Shown here: in pieces, positions 24,801 through 33,584 of the stretch
Layout of the letters: each line of letters begins with the position of its first letter
Position numbering within the stretch: position 1 is the first letter of the stretch
NCBI GenBank assembly: GCA_945831805.1
Contig: CAMADY010000007.1
Span: forward strand, 1 to 52,158
DNA from: an uncultured Prevotellaceae bacterium
GTDB lineage: Bacteria; Bacteroidota; Bacteroidia; Bacteroidales; Bacteroidaceae
DNA: 52,158 nucleotides
Direction of reading: 5' to 3'
Position numbers and translations under genes: made by a program
The notes under the pieces: generated by a model
What the model saw: the letters and a program-made list of their open reading frames with translations, nothing else
Told to the model about the DNA's origin: nothing
Databases searched by the model: none

Positions 24801-25694
24801 ATGTATATAGAAATGTCAAAGAACAAGAAGAAAAATAAAGGCAACGGACGTAGCCTGCAGGTTATGACGCTGTGTATCAGCACGTCGCTCGTATTGATAC
24901 TGCTGGGACTGGTGGTCTTCTCCGGTCTCACCGCCCACAACCTGTCGTCCTACGTCAAGGAGAACCTCACGGTGACGGTGATGTTTGACGACAACGTGAC
25001 GAACCATGAGGCAGCGGTGGTATGCCGCAAGCTTCAGGCAAAGCCCTACGTGACACACCTTTCATATATTACGCGAGAGGAAGCGCTGAAGGAACAGACA
25101 AAGGCCCTCGGCACCGACCCGTCGGAGTTTCTGGGCATGAACCCGTTTGTACCATCGGCAGAGCTGAACCTTAAGGCGGGCTGCGCCAATGCCGACTCGC
25201 TGAAATGGATAGAGAAGGACATCAGGCAGTACCGTCAGGTTACGGAGGTGAACTACCAGAAGGACCTTATGGACAGCGTCAACAAGAACCTTCAGAAGGT
25301 TATGCTGGTGATGCTCATCCTGGCTTGCCTGCTGACGTTCATCTCGTTCTCGCTCATCAACAACATGGTACGTCTCGGGGTGTATGCCCGCCGCTTCTCC
25401 ATCAACACGATGAAGCTCGTCGGTGCATCGTGGGCGTTTATCCGTAAGCCGTTCCTCAGCATGGCTCTGCTGGAAGGTCTGCTGGCAGCAATCGTTGCTG
25501 ACGCCATACTCGCCGGCGGTGTGTATGCGCTATACGGCTACGAGCCGGAGATAACAGAGGTGGTGACATGGCAGGTGTTAGCCATAACAGGTGCATCGGT
25601 ACTGCTGTTCGGACTGATAATAAGCACTCTGTGCGTGTATGTCAGCGTGAACCATTACCTCAGGATGCCGACGAGGAAATTGTATAAGGTGTAA
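24801..25694 (+). CDS. ftsX: Cell division permease-like protein FtsX
   Basis: Membrane partner of FtsE, linking the divisome to peptidoglycan hydrolases. The protein of about 297 residues has a short basic cytoplasmic tail, TM1 at about 25-47, a periplasmic domain of roughly 120 residues, and three more TM segments (near 170-195, 225-250, 260-285). The conserved VKLVGA-type motif appears as TMKLVGASWAFIRKPF. Starts at 24801 and 24813 are both possible (a TTG precedes at 24798). ftsE is not adjacent, as is usual in Bacteroidetes. The next gene, for DUF3098, starts 26 nt on. Confidence 0.92.
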   Translation: MYIEMSKNKKKNKGNGRSLQVMTLCISTSLVLILLGLVVFSGLTAHNLSSYVKENLTVTVMFDDNVTNHEAAVVCRKLQAKPYVTHLSYITREEALKEQTKALGTDPSEFLGMNPFVPSAELNLKAGCANADSLKWIEKDIRQYRQVTEVNYQKDLMDSVNKNLQKVMLVMLILACLLTFISFSLINNMVRLGVYARRFSINTMKLVGASWAFIRKPFLSMALLEGLLAAIVADAILAGGVYALYGYEPEITEVVTWQVLAITGASVLLFGLIISTLCVYVSVNHYLRMPTRKLYKV

Positions 25695-25720
25695 ACAAGA
25701 AACAAAAAAAAGACTATATA

Positions 25721-25945
25721 ATGGAAAATAAGGATTTTGCTTTTGGTAAGACAAACTTCATAATGATCGGCATCAGCATGGTCATCGTGATTATAGGCTT
25801 CGTAATGATGACAGGCGCAAGCTCTGAGGCCGACGCTTTCAACCTGGAGATATTCTCCGCAATGCGTATCAAGGTGGCTCCGATAGTGTGCCTCGTGGGA
25901 TTTCTGTCAATCATCGGAGGAATAATGTATAAGGAAAAAAAATAA
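25721..25945 (+). CDS. DUF3098 small membrane protein
   Basis: A 74-residue protein with two predicted TM helices (about 13-33 and 50-69) separated by a short polar loop containing GASSEADAFNLEIFSAMRIKV. This matches the DUF3098 family, which is found in Bacteroidetes between ftsX and uppP, as here. Function is unknown; the position suggests a link to envelope biogenesis or division. It stops 3 nt before uppP. Confidence 0.88.
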   Translation: MENKDFAFGKTNFIMIGISMVIVIIGFVMMTGASSEADAFNLEIFSAMRIKVAPIVCLVGFLSIIGGIMYKEKK

Positions 25946-25948
25946 GAA

Positions 25949-26971
25949 ATGAACGAAATACAGGCATTGATATTAGGACTGGTGCAGGGCCTGACGGAGT
26001 ATCTCCCTGTCAGCAGCAGCGGTCACCTGACGATAGGTCAGGAACTTCTCGGCGTAACAAGTGACGACAACCTCATCTTCGACGTCGTGGTACACGTGGC
26101 AACGGTGCTCTCCACCCTTGTGATACTTTGGAAAGAGGTGGTATGGCTGCTTGCCGGCATGCTGAAGCTGAAGTGGAACGACGAGATGAAGTATGCTGTC
26201 AACATTCTCGTCTCAATGATTCCAGTAGGCATCGTGGGCGTATTCTTCAAGGACACCATAGAGGACATCTTCGGCAGCGGACTGCTGATAGTGGGCATCT
26301 GCCTGCTCATGACAGCATCGCTCCTCGCTTTCTCTTACTACTACGTTCGATTTTTTAATGTTTTACTATCATATATTAATCGTATAGAGCAACGATTAAA
26401 TATGATGTATCTGCGTTATAGTACAGAGATTGCGCATTTTCATGTAAGATTAGTTTCTAAAATAGATAGACAATATTTGTTATCTCTTTACATATTTGTG
26501 AAATCTAAATTAACAATATTTGCATTAAAGGTAGTACATATTATAAAAATTATAGTGTACAAGCCAAAGCAGAAGGCTACGATAGGTATGAAGGACGCCT
26601 TCATCATCGGTCTGGCACAGGCAATCGCCGTGCTTCCAGGACTAAGCCGCTCTGGCAGTACCATAGCAACAGGTCTGCTGCTGGGCAACGACAAGGCGAA
26701 GCTGGCGCAGTTCTCGTTCCTCATGGTGATACCACCAATCATGGGCGAGGCACTGCTCGACGCGCTGAAGGCTATGAAGCACGGCACGGAGGCAGTGGCA
26801 GGCGACATAAGCATGACGGCTCTCGCATGCGGCTTCATTGCAGCATTCGTCAGTGGATGTGCCGCTTGTCAGTGGATGGTAAACGTAGTGAAGAAGGGTA
26901 AGCTGATATACTTCGCATACTACTGCGTCATTATAGGTCTGCTGGCTATCGTGTCAAGCATCGTTAAATAG
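25949..26971 (+). CDS. uppP: Undecaprenyl-diphosphatase with an internal insertion
   Basis: Recycles undecaprenyl diphosphate to the lipid carrier for peptidoglycan. Motif 1, [13 protein letters not shown], supplies E17 and H26; motif 2, [14 protein letters not shown], supplies R234. The protein is 340 residues, while UppP is normally 265-280. The excess is a block at about 133-203, between LLAFSYY and [13 protein letters not shown], that interrupts the usual loop. Its DNA (26345-26557) is far more AT-rich than the flanks: 30 of 120 bases at 26401-26520 are G or C, against 35 of 60 at 26221-26280. The frame is intact on both sides. It lies between DUF3098 and truB. Confidence 0.93.
   Translation: MNEIQALILGLVQGLTEYLPVSSSGHLTIGQELLGVTSDDNLIFDVVVHVATVLSTLVILWKEVVWLLAGMLKLKWNDEMKYAVNILVSMIPVGIVGVFFKDTIEDIFGSGLLIVGICLLMTASLLAFSYYYVRFFNVLLSYINRIEQRLNMMYLRYSTEIAHFHVRLVSKIDRQYLLSLYIFVKSKLTIFALKVVHIIKIIVYKPKQKATIGMKDAFIIGLAQAIAVLPGLSRSGSTIATGLLLGNDKAKLAQFSFLMVIPPIMGEALLDALKAMKHGTEAVAGDISMTALACGFIAAFVSGCAACQWMVNVVKKGKLIYFAYYCVIIGLLAIVSSIVK
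26345..26557 (+). other. AT-rich in-frame insertion within uppP
   Basis: A 213-nt block (71 codons) encodes a segment rich in aromatic, Ile, Lys and Arg residues, with a hydrophobic end ([15 protein letters not shown] then [10 protein letters not shown]). It splits an otherwise normal UppP. I found no terminal inverted repeats, and only the short TAC at both junctions could be a target duplication. It has no stop codon in the uppP frame. Confidence 0.8.
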
Positions 26972-26981
26972 GCCATTCGCA

Positions 26982-27779
26982 ATGAACTTTGTTGAAGGAA
27001 CGATACTGCACATAAACAAGCCGTACGGCATGTCGAGCTTCGGAGCCCTTGCTTTTGTGCGCACGAGAATCTCGAAGGCGGCAGGCGTGAAGCGAGTGAA
27101 GACTGGACATGCCGGCACGCTCGACCCGCTTGCCACGGGAGTGCTGATACTATGTACGGGCAAGTGCACGAAGATGATACCGACGCTACAGTACGACTCG
27201 AAGGAATACACCGCCACGCTGCAGTTCGGTGCCACGACGGCAAGCTACGACATGGAGCATCCCGTAAACCAGGAATATCCTTCGGAACACATCACCGAGG
27301 AGCTGCTTCGCGAGACACTGAAACAGTTTGAGGGTGACATAATGCAGGTGCCGCCGGTATATAGCGCCGTCCACGTCAACGGCAAGAGGGCCTACGACCT
27401 CGCAAGGAAGATAGACCCGTCGGCCGAGAAGGAGAAGAGCGAGCACACGTATAGCAATATAAATAAGGAGGCGGCAGACAGCGCACTGATAGAAGAGGCC
27501 GAGAAGGATATTCCCGCAAAGCCGGTGCATGTTGACGAGATAGAGCTGTTGTGGTTTGACAACGATAAGAAGCAGGCTCAGATACGCGTGGCATGTGGCA
27601 AGGGAACATACATCCGCTCGCTGGCAAGAGACATCGGCAAGGCTGTCGGCTCCGGTGCATACCTCACACAACTATGCCGCACAAGGCTCGGCGACGTCCG
27701 CATAGAGGACTGCATAAAGCTCGACGACTTCGAGGAATGGCTGGGCGTTGCTGGCACGCCAGCAACAAGTAATAAATAA
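26982..27779 (+). CDS. truB: tRNA pseudouridine(55) synthase
   Basis: Makes pseudouridine 55 in the T-loop of tRNAs. The 265-residue protein has the signature KTGHAGTLDPLATGVL, with catalytic Asp48. Further motifs are the KEYTATLQFG strand with the ATTASYD segment and the C-terminal RVACGKGTYIRSLARDIG. An acidic insert of about 25 residues (YSNINKEAADSALIEEAEKD) lies in the middle. The start is 10 nt after the uppP stop. Confidence 0.96.
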   Translation: MNFVEGTILHINKPYGMSSFGALAFVRTRISKAAGVKRVKTGHAGTLDPLATGVLILCTGKCTKMIPTLQYDSKEYTATLQFGATTASYDMEHPVNQEYPSEHITEELLRETLKQFEGDIMQVPPVYSAVHVNGKRAYDLARKIDPSAEKEKSEHTYSNINKEAADSALIEEAEKDIPAKPVHVDEIELLWFDNDKKQAQIRVACGKGTYIRSLARDIGKAVGSGAYLTQLCRTRLGDVRIEDCIKLDDFEEWLGVAGTPATSNK

Positions 27780-27808
27780 AAAGGAATAAGGAATAAGTGG
27801 ATTGGTGC

Positions 27809-27908
27809 AAACCGTACAAACCATAAAACCGTACAACCGTACAAACCGTACAACCGTACAAACCATAAAACCGCAAAACCGTACAAAACATACAACCGTA
27901 AAACCGAA
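27809..27908 (-). repeat. Octamer/nonamer tandem array before queA
   Basis: About a dozen units. On the minus strand they read GGTTGTAC, GGTTTGTAC, GGTTTTAT, GGTTTTGC and GGTTTTAC. The array ends 6 nt before the queA ATG, so it forms the untranslated leader or is read through from truB. Confidence 0.9.
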
Positions 27909-27914
27909 ATATAG

Positions 27915-29111
27915 ATGAAGCTATCACAGTTTGATTATAACCTGCCATCATCACAGGTGGCACTTTACCCACACAGTCTTGAACATACCGTAACGAACGC
28001 TGCCGGCGAAGAGACGACATTCCGCATAAAGCGTCCGGACGAGTGTCGCATGGTTGTGGTTCACAAGAAGTCGCAGACGGTGAACCTCTACAAGACCGAC
28101 GCCAAGGGTAAGCCATTGAAGGACGAGAAGGGACAGAAGCAGTTTCTCACACTCCTCGACATCTTCGACTACTTCGAGGAGAAGGACACTTTCGTGTTCA
28201 ACAACACAAAGGTGTTCCCTGCACGCCTCTACGGCACCAAGGAGAAGACCGACGCACAGATCGAGGTGTTCCTGCTGCGTGAGCTCAACCGTGAGATGCG
28301 CTTGTGGGACGTCCTTGTGGAGCCTGCACGTAAGATACGTATCGGCAACAAACTGTTCTTCGACGACAGCGGTTCACTCGTGGCAGAGGTGATAGACAAC
28401 ACCACATCGCGCGGCAGAACGCTGCGATTCCTATATGACTGTCCGCACGAGGAGTTCAAGAAGGACCTCTTTGCGCTGGGAACAGCACCGCTGCCACGCT
28501 ATATCATTGACCACAAGGGTAAGGACGGTAAGCTCGACAGACCTGTCACAGAGGAGGACTTCGACGATTTCCAGACGGTCTTTGCGGAGCATGAGGGTGC
28601 CGTGATGGCTCCGTGCACGGGTCTGCACTTCACACGTCAGATGATGAAGCGTATGGAGATTCATGGCATTGAGCCATCATACATCACGCTGCATTGCGGA
28701 CTGGGATACTCAAACCCTATCGAGGTGGAAGACCTCTCAAAGCATAAGATGGACTCAGAGGAGATGCACATCTCGGAAGAGACCTGCGACTTCGTAAACA
28801 AGAAGAAGAAGGAAGGCCGCAAGGTCTGCGCCATCGGTGCCAGTGTGCTGAAGGCTACGGAGTCGTCTGTTGGCACAGACGGTTTCCTCAAGCCTTTCGA
28901 CGGATGGACAAACAAGTTCATCTTCCCTCCTTACGAGTTCGGATTTGCTAACAGCCTACTCATAAACCTCTATCAGCCACTCTCCACCATGCTCATGTCA
29001 ACATGTGCGTTCGGTGGTTACGATGCGGTAATGGAGGGCTACAAGCAGGCTATCAAGGCCGGCTACAACGTAGGTTGCTTCGGAGACGTAATGCTCATAC
29101 TCAATGATTAA
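27915..29111 (+). CDS. queA: S-adenosylmethionine:tRNA ribosyltransferase-isomerase
   Basis: Adds the epoxycyclopentane precursor of queuosine to 7-aminomethyl-7-deazaguanine in tRNA. The 398-residue protein starts MKLSQFDYNLPSSQVALYP, the QueA signature. It contains FNNTKVFPARLYG, EVFLLRE, and the C-terminal TDGFLKPFDGWTNKFIFPPYEF region. It is longer than E. coli QueA (356), partly through an insert after residue 30 (NAAGEETTFRIKRPD). It overlaps folK by 8 nt. Confidence 0.96.
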   Translation: MKLSQFDYNLPSSQVALYPHSLEHTVTNAAGEETTFRIKRPDECRMVVVHKKSQTVNLYKTDAKGKPLKDEKGQKQFLTLLDIFDYFEEKDTFVFNNTKVFPARLYGTKEKTDAQIEVFLLRELNREMRLWDVLVEPARKIRIGNKLFFDDSGSLVAEVIDNTTSRGRTLRFLYDCPHEEFKKDLFALGTAPLPRYIIDHKGKDGKLDRPVTEEDFDDFQTVFAEHEGAVMAPCTGLHFTRQMMKRMEIHGIEPSYITLHCGLGYSNPIEVEDLSKHKMDSEEMHISEETCDFVNKKKKEGRKVCAIGASVLKATESSVGTDGFLKPFDGWTNKFIFPPYEFGFANSLLINLYQPLSTMLMSTCAFGGYDAVMEGYKQAIKAGYNVGCFGDVMLILND

Positions 29112-29529
29112 GAAACATTGTGTCTATCTGTCGTTAGGCTCTAACATCGGCGATCGGGAAGGGAACATCCTCCGGGCATACGAGATGCTGGAGTGCATGG
29201 TGGGACATATTATACGCAAGTCTTCCATGCTGCAGACAGAACCTTGGGGATTTGACTCTGACAACCTCTTCGTGAACAGTGCGGTATGCATAGAGACGGA
29301 GAAGACGCCCCGCGAGGTTCTTGCACTGACGCAACAGATAGAACGCGAGCTCGGCAGGACGAGGAAGTCCGTCAACGGCGAATACCACGACAGGACGATA
29401 GACATAGACATCCTGCTGTATGACGACATTTGCATGGATGAACCCGACCTGAAGATTCCGCATCCGCTGATGAACGAGAGGGACTTCGTAATGATTCCGC
29501 TGAACGAGATACGTCAATCCGCTGATTGA
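29104..29529 (+). CDS. folK: 2-amino-4-hydroxy-6-hydroxymethyldihydropteridine pyrophosphokinase
   Basis: Transfers pyrophosphate from ATP to the pterin in folate synthesis. The 141-residue HPPK shows YLSLGSNIGDREGNI, QTEPWGFDSDNLFVNSAV and the metal-binding signature HDRTIDIDILLYDD, followed by IPHPLMNERDFVMIPL. The start overlaps the queA stop by 8 nt, giving translational coupling. Confidence 0.96.
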   Translation: MIKKHCVYLSLGSNIGDREGNILRAYEMLECMVGHIIRKSSMLQTEPWGFDSDNLFVNSAVCIETEKTPREVLALTQQIERELGRTRKSVNGEYHDRTIDIDILLYDDICMDEPDLKIPHPLMNERDFVMIPLNEIRQSAD

Positions 29530-29553
29530 AGCACGGTTTGCATGGCAAGTGGC

Positions 29554-29585
29554 CACCCATCACCCAACACCCAACACCCAACACC
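29554..29585 (+). repeat. Heptamer tandem repeat CACCCAA
   Basis: CACCCAT followed by three CACCCAA units and CACC, between folK and the DUF4861 gene. Confidence 0.85.
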
Positions 29586-29632
29586 GACAGATAGTTAAAA
29601 CGAACTACTACTAATATAACTTTACACAGAGA

Positions 29633-30886
29633 ATGAAAAAGTATCTTTCTGCTCTCGCAGCACTTATCGTTGCTGCCTCGGCATCCGCTTTTGACAAGAC
29701 GGTCAACATCGTCGTTACCAATCCATCGAAGGAGGCCCGCAAGTCCGTGCCGGTGGTGATGAAACTCAGCGATGTGGACAATGTGGTATCTGCTACCGTG
29801 ACCCTTAACGGAAAGGAGATTCCATGCCAGCTCGACGACCTCAACGATGATGGTATCTTCGACGAGGTAGCCTTCGTGACGGACATGCAGAAGAAGGAGA
29901 CGCAGGAGTTCCGCGTGCTGCTCTCTGACGAGGGTGAGCAGAAGAAGTATGACGCAAGGACCTACGGATACATCGGCATCCGCGACCGCCAGAACGATGC
30001 GAAGAAGCAGAAGCATCAGCAGATAAAGTCCGTTACCTTCCCTAAGGAGACGAACCCATACAACTATATCTACCCTCACGGCGCAGTGATGGAGAACGAC
30101 ATGGTGGGCTTCCGCGTGTATGCCGACCATCGCCAGTCGCTCGACTACTATGGACACCGCAACCTCAGGTGCGACGTTGCTGAGACGGGATTCTACACCA
30201 CTCAGGCACAGCGCGACAAGGGCTACGGCGAGGATGTTCTCTATACAGGCAGCACCTACGGCTGTGGTGCACTGCATGGATGGGACGGCAAGAACGCAGT
30301 GATGTTCGAGAACGTACGCAACCGTACACAGACAGTTGTCTGCGATGGTCCTGTGCGTACCATATTGGATATAAAGAACAAGGCATGGCGCCCTTACGAG
30401 GGTTGTAAGCCTGTTGACATAACGACACGCTACATTCTCTACTACGGCCACCGTGACGTGGAGGTGCAGGTGACGTTCTCTCGTCCTGTTGCTGACATCC
30501 AACTCTCTACCGGTATCGTTGACATCGTGGAGGGTTCTACGGAATTCACTGACAAGAAGGGCCTGCGCGGCGACTGGGGACGTGCGTGTGCCGGCAACAA
30601 CCCACAGGTGTATGACACCATAACTGTTGGTCTCGGCATCTATGTTCCTAAGGAGTACTACAAGGGCGACTCACACTTCACCGACGGTAAGGACCACCTG
30701 CCAAACCAGGCGTACGTTCAGGTTGTAGGCACACAGGAGGACAACATGCACTACTGGTTTGCTTGTACCTGCGACATCGAGACATTCGGTTTCAAGGGCA
30801 TGAAGGAGTGGTTCCAGTGGCTTCGTGACTGGAAGAAGGAACTCGAACAGCCTGCCGTCATCAAGGTTGTGCCGATTTCAAGGTAA
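29633..30886 (+). CDS. DUF4861 domain secreted protein, pectin/uronate utilisation
   Basis: A 417-residue protein with signal peptide MKKYLSALAALIVAASASAF, so periplasmic or outer. The rest matches the DUF4861 family: an N-terminal beta domain (VNIVVTNPSKEARKSVPVVM and EIPCQLDDLNDDGIFDEVAFVTDM), then a catalytic-like domain with GFRVYADHRQSLDYYG and YGCGALHGWDG. DUF4861 genes are common in Bacteroidetes pectin-related loci. Here it is followed by a GatC-type permease and kduI, which supports a role on unsaturated or keto-uronate products. No enzymatic activity can be assigned from the sequence. Confidence 0.82.
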   Translation: MKKYLSALAALIVAASASAFDKTVNIVVTNPSKEARKSVPVVMKLSDVDNVVSATVTLNGKEIPCQLDDLNDDGIFDEVAFVTDMQKKETQEFRVLLSDEGEQKKYDARTYGYIGIRDRQNDAKKQKHQQIKSVTFPKETNPYNYIYPHGAVMENDMVGFRVYADHRQSLDYYGHRNLRCDVAETGFYTTQAQRDKGYGEDVLYTGSTYGCGALHGWDGKNAVMFENVRNRTQTVVCDGPVRTILDIKNKAWRPYEGCKPVDITTRYILYYGHRDVEVQVTFSRPVADIQLSTGIVDIVEGSTEFTDKKGLRGDWGRACAGNNPQVYDTITVGLGIYVPKEYYKGDSHFTDGKDHLPNQAYVQVVGTQEDNMHYWFACTCDIETFGFKGMKEWFQWLRDWKKELEQPAVIKVVPISR

Positions 30887-30977
30887 GTCATAAGAATAAT
30901 GTATAATATAAATAAGGTATTATATAATAACGTATTGCTTCAGATAAATAATCACTAACAAAACAAGAATAACTAAA

Positions 30978-32354
30978 ATGGAAGCTGTTTTCTCGTACAT
31001 CATCGGCCTCGGCGCCGCTGTCATGATGCCTATCATCTTCACCATACTCGGTGTGTGCATCGGCATCAACTTCTCAAAGGCTCTCAAGAGCGGTCTCTAT
31101 GTGGGCGTAGGTTTCGTTGGTCTCGGTGTCATCACCGGTCTGCTGACATCTGCACTCGGTCCTGCACTGCAGGATGTTGTAACAATCTACGGCCTCGAGC
31201 TTCAGGTCTTCGACATGGGATGGCCTGCTGCCGCATCTGTGGCTTACAACACTCTCGTAGGTTCATTCATCATCCCTGTATGTCTTGGCGTTAACCTCGT
31301 GCTCCTGTTGCTCGGATGCACACGCACCGTCAACATTGACCTGTGGAACTACTGGCACTTCGCATTCATCGGAGCCGTGATTTACTTCATGACAGGTTCC
31401 GTAGCATGGGGATTCTTCGCTGCTATCATCTGCTATGTCATAACACTCGTGCTGGCAGACGTTACGGCAAAGAAGTTCCAGGGATTCTATCCTGGCATGG
31501 AGGGTATCTCTATCCCACAGCCCTTCTGTCAGGGATTCATGCCTTTCGCTATCGTTATCAACAAGATTCTCGACTTCATCCCAGGCATCAACAAGGTGAA
31601 CATTGACTCTGAGGGTATGAAGAAGAAGTTCGGACTCTTCGGTGAGCCTCTCTTCCTCGGTGTCATCATCGGTATCATCATCGGCTGCCTTGCATGCAAG
31701 GACTCACTGGAGCTTATCGATAAGATTCCTACAACACTCGGCCTTGGCATCAAGATGGGTGCCGTAATGGAGCTTATCCCACGTATCACCTCTCTCTTCA
31801 TCGAGGGTCTGAAGCCTATCTCTGAGGCTACACGTGAGCTCATCGCCAAGAAGTTCGGTGAGGACAAGGAACTGTACATCGGTATGTCACCAGCTCTCGT
31901 TATCGGACACCCTACAACTCTCGTAGTGTCACTCCTCCTCATCCCTGTAACTCTCGTACTCGCTGTTGCACTGCCAGGCAACCAGTTCCTGCCACTTGCA
32001 TCGCTCGCTGGTATGTTCTATGTATTCGTAATGGTACTGCCATTCACCAACGGTAACGTGCTCCGCTCATTCATCGTCGGTCTCGCAGTAGTAGCAATAG
32101 GTCTTTACTTCGTTACCTTCATGGCTGGCGACTTCACAATGGCTGCCCACGATGTAGCAATGGCACACCCGGACGATAAGGCTGTTCAGGTTCCGGAAGG
32201 ATTCCAGGCTGGTGCCCTCGACTTTGCGTCAAGCCCTATCGCATTCCTTATCTACGGTGCCATCAAGTGGGCAAGCTACATCGGTGCTGGCATCCTCACC
32301 GTTATTACCCTCGCTCTCGTAGCATGGAATATGGTTCGCATCAATAAGAAATAA
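30978..32354 (+). CDS. Galactitol-type PTS EIIC permease without visible EIIA/EIIB
   Basis: A 458-residue polytopic membrane protein of the GatC/EIIC-Gat family. It has repeated long hydrophobic helices, the motif [19 protein letters not shown] and a conserved [11 protein letters not shown] loop. No EIIA, EIIB, HPr or EI gene lies in the window, and Bacteroidetes generally lack sugar PTS chemistry. It probably works as a facilitator or secondary transporter rather than by phosphotransfer. Between the DUF4861 gene and a kduI gene, the likely substrate is a uronate such as 5-keto-4-deoxyuronate or its isomer. That substrate is inferred from context only. Confidence 0.85.
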   Translation: MEAVFSYIIGLGAAVMMPIIFTILGVCIGINFSKALKSGLYVGVGFVGLGVITGLLTSALGPALQDVVTIYGLELQVFDMGWPAAASVAYNTLVGSFIIPVCLGVNLVLLLLGCTRTVNIDLWNYWHFAFIGAVIYFMTGSVAWGFFAAIICYVITLVLADVTAKKFQGFYPGMEGISIPQPFCQGFMPFAIVINKILDFIPGINKVNIDSEGMKKKFGLFGEPLFLGVIIGIIIGCLACKDSLELIDKIPTTLGLGIKMGAVMELIPRITSLFIEGLKPISEATRELIAKKFGEDKELYIGMSPALVIGHPTTLVVSLLLIPVTLVLAVALPGNQFLPLASLAGMFYVFVMVLPFTNGNVLRSFIVGLAVVAIGLYFVTFMAGDFTMAAHDVAMAHPDDKAVQVPEGFQAGALDFASSPIAFLIYGAIKWASYIGAGILTVITLALVAWNMVRINKK

Positions 32355-32424
32355 TCATAATTTAGAAACTAACAGTGTTGCATGTGGCGCTTCCGCATGC
32401 TATCACCCTAAAAAATCGGGAAAA

Positions 32425-33444
32425 ATGAAAAAGATATTTTCAATTATTACTTCTTCCTTATTACTTTTTACTTGCAGCGTAGCTGCGCAGGAGGCTGACC
32501 GTTTCGTAGGCAACCAGCACGTTAAGTTCCAGACAGCTTGTCATCCAGAGGACGTAAAGCACTATGACACCAAGACTCTCCGCAGCCGTTTCGTGATGGA
32601 GAAGGTAATGGAAGCAGACTCTATCCTCCTCACATACTCACACTACGACCGCTTCATCTTCGGTGGTGCAATGCCTGTCAACCAGACTCTTACGCTCCAG
32701 AACTTCTGGGAGCTCGGTCTTGATGTTGACAAGACCATCAAGGAGAAGTTCTTCATGTATAACCGTGAGCTCGGCATTGTAAACTGCGGTCTCGGTGATG
32801 GTGTGGTTATCGTTGACGGTAAGGAGTATGCCCTCGCACCAAAGGAGGCTCTCTACATCGGTCGTGGTCACATCGGTTTCGACAAGAAGGGTAACTCCAT
32901 CGACGAGAACAAGTCTGTACAGTTCCGTTCAAAGGATCCAAAGAACCCTGCAAAGTTCTATCTCAACTCTGCTACTGCACACCAGCACTACAAGACTCAG
33001 TGGATTACTCTCGACGGACGTAAGGGCTCGCTGAAGGCTGCCGTTTGGGGACCTGTAGGCACAACGGAAGAGGCAAACAACCGTACCGTATATAAGCTCA
33101 TCGTCAACGACGTACTCGAAGAGGGTCCTTGCCAGCTTCAGCTTGGTCTGACACAGCTCAACCCAGGTGCTGTATGGAACACCATGCCTCCTCACACTCA
33201 CGGTCGCCGCATCGAGGCGTACTACTACTTCAACCTCCCACAGGAGCAGACCATCTCACACGTAATGGGTCAGCCACAGGAGTCTCGTAACGTATGGCTC
33301 CACAACGAGCAGGCTATCATGTCTCCAGAATGGTCTATGCACGCTGCTGCAGGTACTTACTACTACACCTTCATCTGGGGTATGGCAGGTGAGAATCTCT
33401 ACTACAATGATAAGGACAACATCCCTGTTATCGACATCCGATAA
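32425..33444 (+). CDS. kduI: 5-dehydro-4-deoxy-D-glucuronate isomerase with signal peptide
   Basis: Isomerises 5-keto-4-deoxyuronate to 2,5-diketo-3-deoxygluconate in pectin breakdown. The cupin metal ligands are visible as H257, H259 and E264 in [15 protein letters not shown] and H306 in [15 protein letters not shown], matching the HxH-x4-E and H of E. coli KduI. The protein is 339 residues against 278 for E. coli KduI. The extra N-terminus, [24 protein letters not shown], looks like a Sec signal peptide, although KduI is normally cytoplasmic. A second start after the signal is not apparent. The reaction is therefore predicted in the periplasm, before uptake by the preceding permease. Confidence 0.92.
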   Translation: MKKIFSIITSSLLLFTCSVAAQEADRFVGNQHVKFQTACHPEDVKHYDTKTLRSRFVMEKVMEADSILLTYSHYDRFIFGGAMPVNQTLTLQNFWELGLDVDKTIKEKFFMYNRELGIVNCGLGDGVVIVDGKEYALAPKEALYIGRGHIGFDKKGNSIDENKSVQFRSKDPKNPAKFYLNSATAHQHYKTQWITLDGRKGSLKAAVWGPVGTTEEANNRTVYKLIVNDVLEEGPCQLQLGLTQLNPGAVWNTMPPHTHGRRIEAYYYFNLPQEQTISHVMGQPQESRNVWLHNEQAIMSPEWSMHAAAGTYYYTFIWGMAGENLYYNDKDNIPVIDIR

Positions 33445-33459
33445 TAGTGTGCTATAAAC

Positions 33460-33545
33460 AATAATTGGCAAGCAGTTGTTTCTGTTTAGGATTCGTTAAT
33501 TTATAGAACCCTCTTTGCAGAAAGTCACGCTGCCTGCCAATTATT
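33460..33545. repeat. Inverted repeat pair after kduI
   Basis: AATAATTGGCAAGCAG (33460-33475) and CTGCCTGCCAATTATT (33530-33545) are reverse complements at 15 of 16 positions, separated by 54 nt. No T-run follows on either strand. It may be a 3' structure of the kduI transcript or an 86-bp MITE-like remnant. Confidence 0.65.
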
Positions 33546-33584
33546 CCGTATAAATTATTACTTATTTTTTCGCAGAAAAAAACC

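Noticed and set aside
26345..26557. Intein or intron in uppP
   Set aside because: The block is too short for an intein, lacks splice motifs such as a Cys/Ser start and His-Asn end, and shows no group I or II intron features.
29372..30502. A 376-codon open frame on the minus strand opposite the DUF4861 gene
   Set aside because: It crosses folK and the DUF4861 gene and has no recognisable motif; it is a shadow of real genes.
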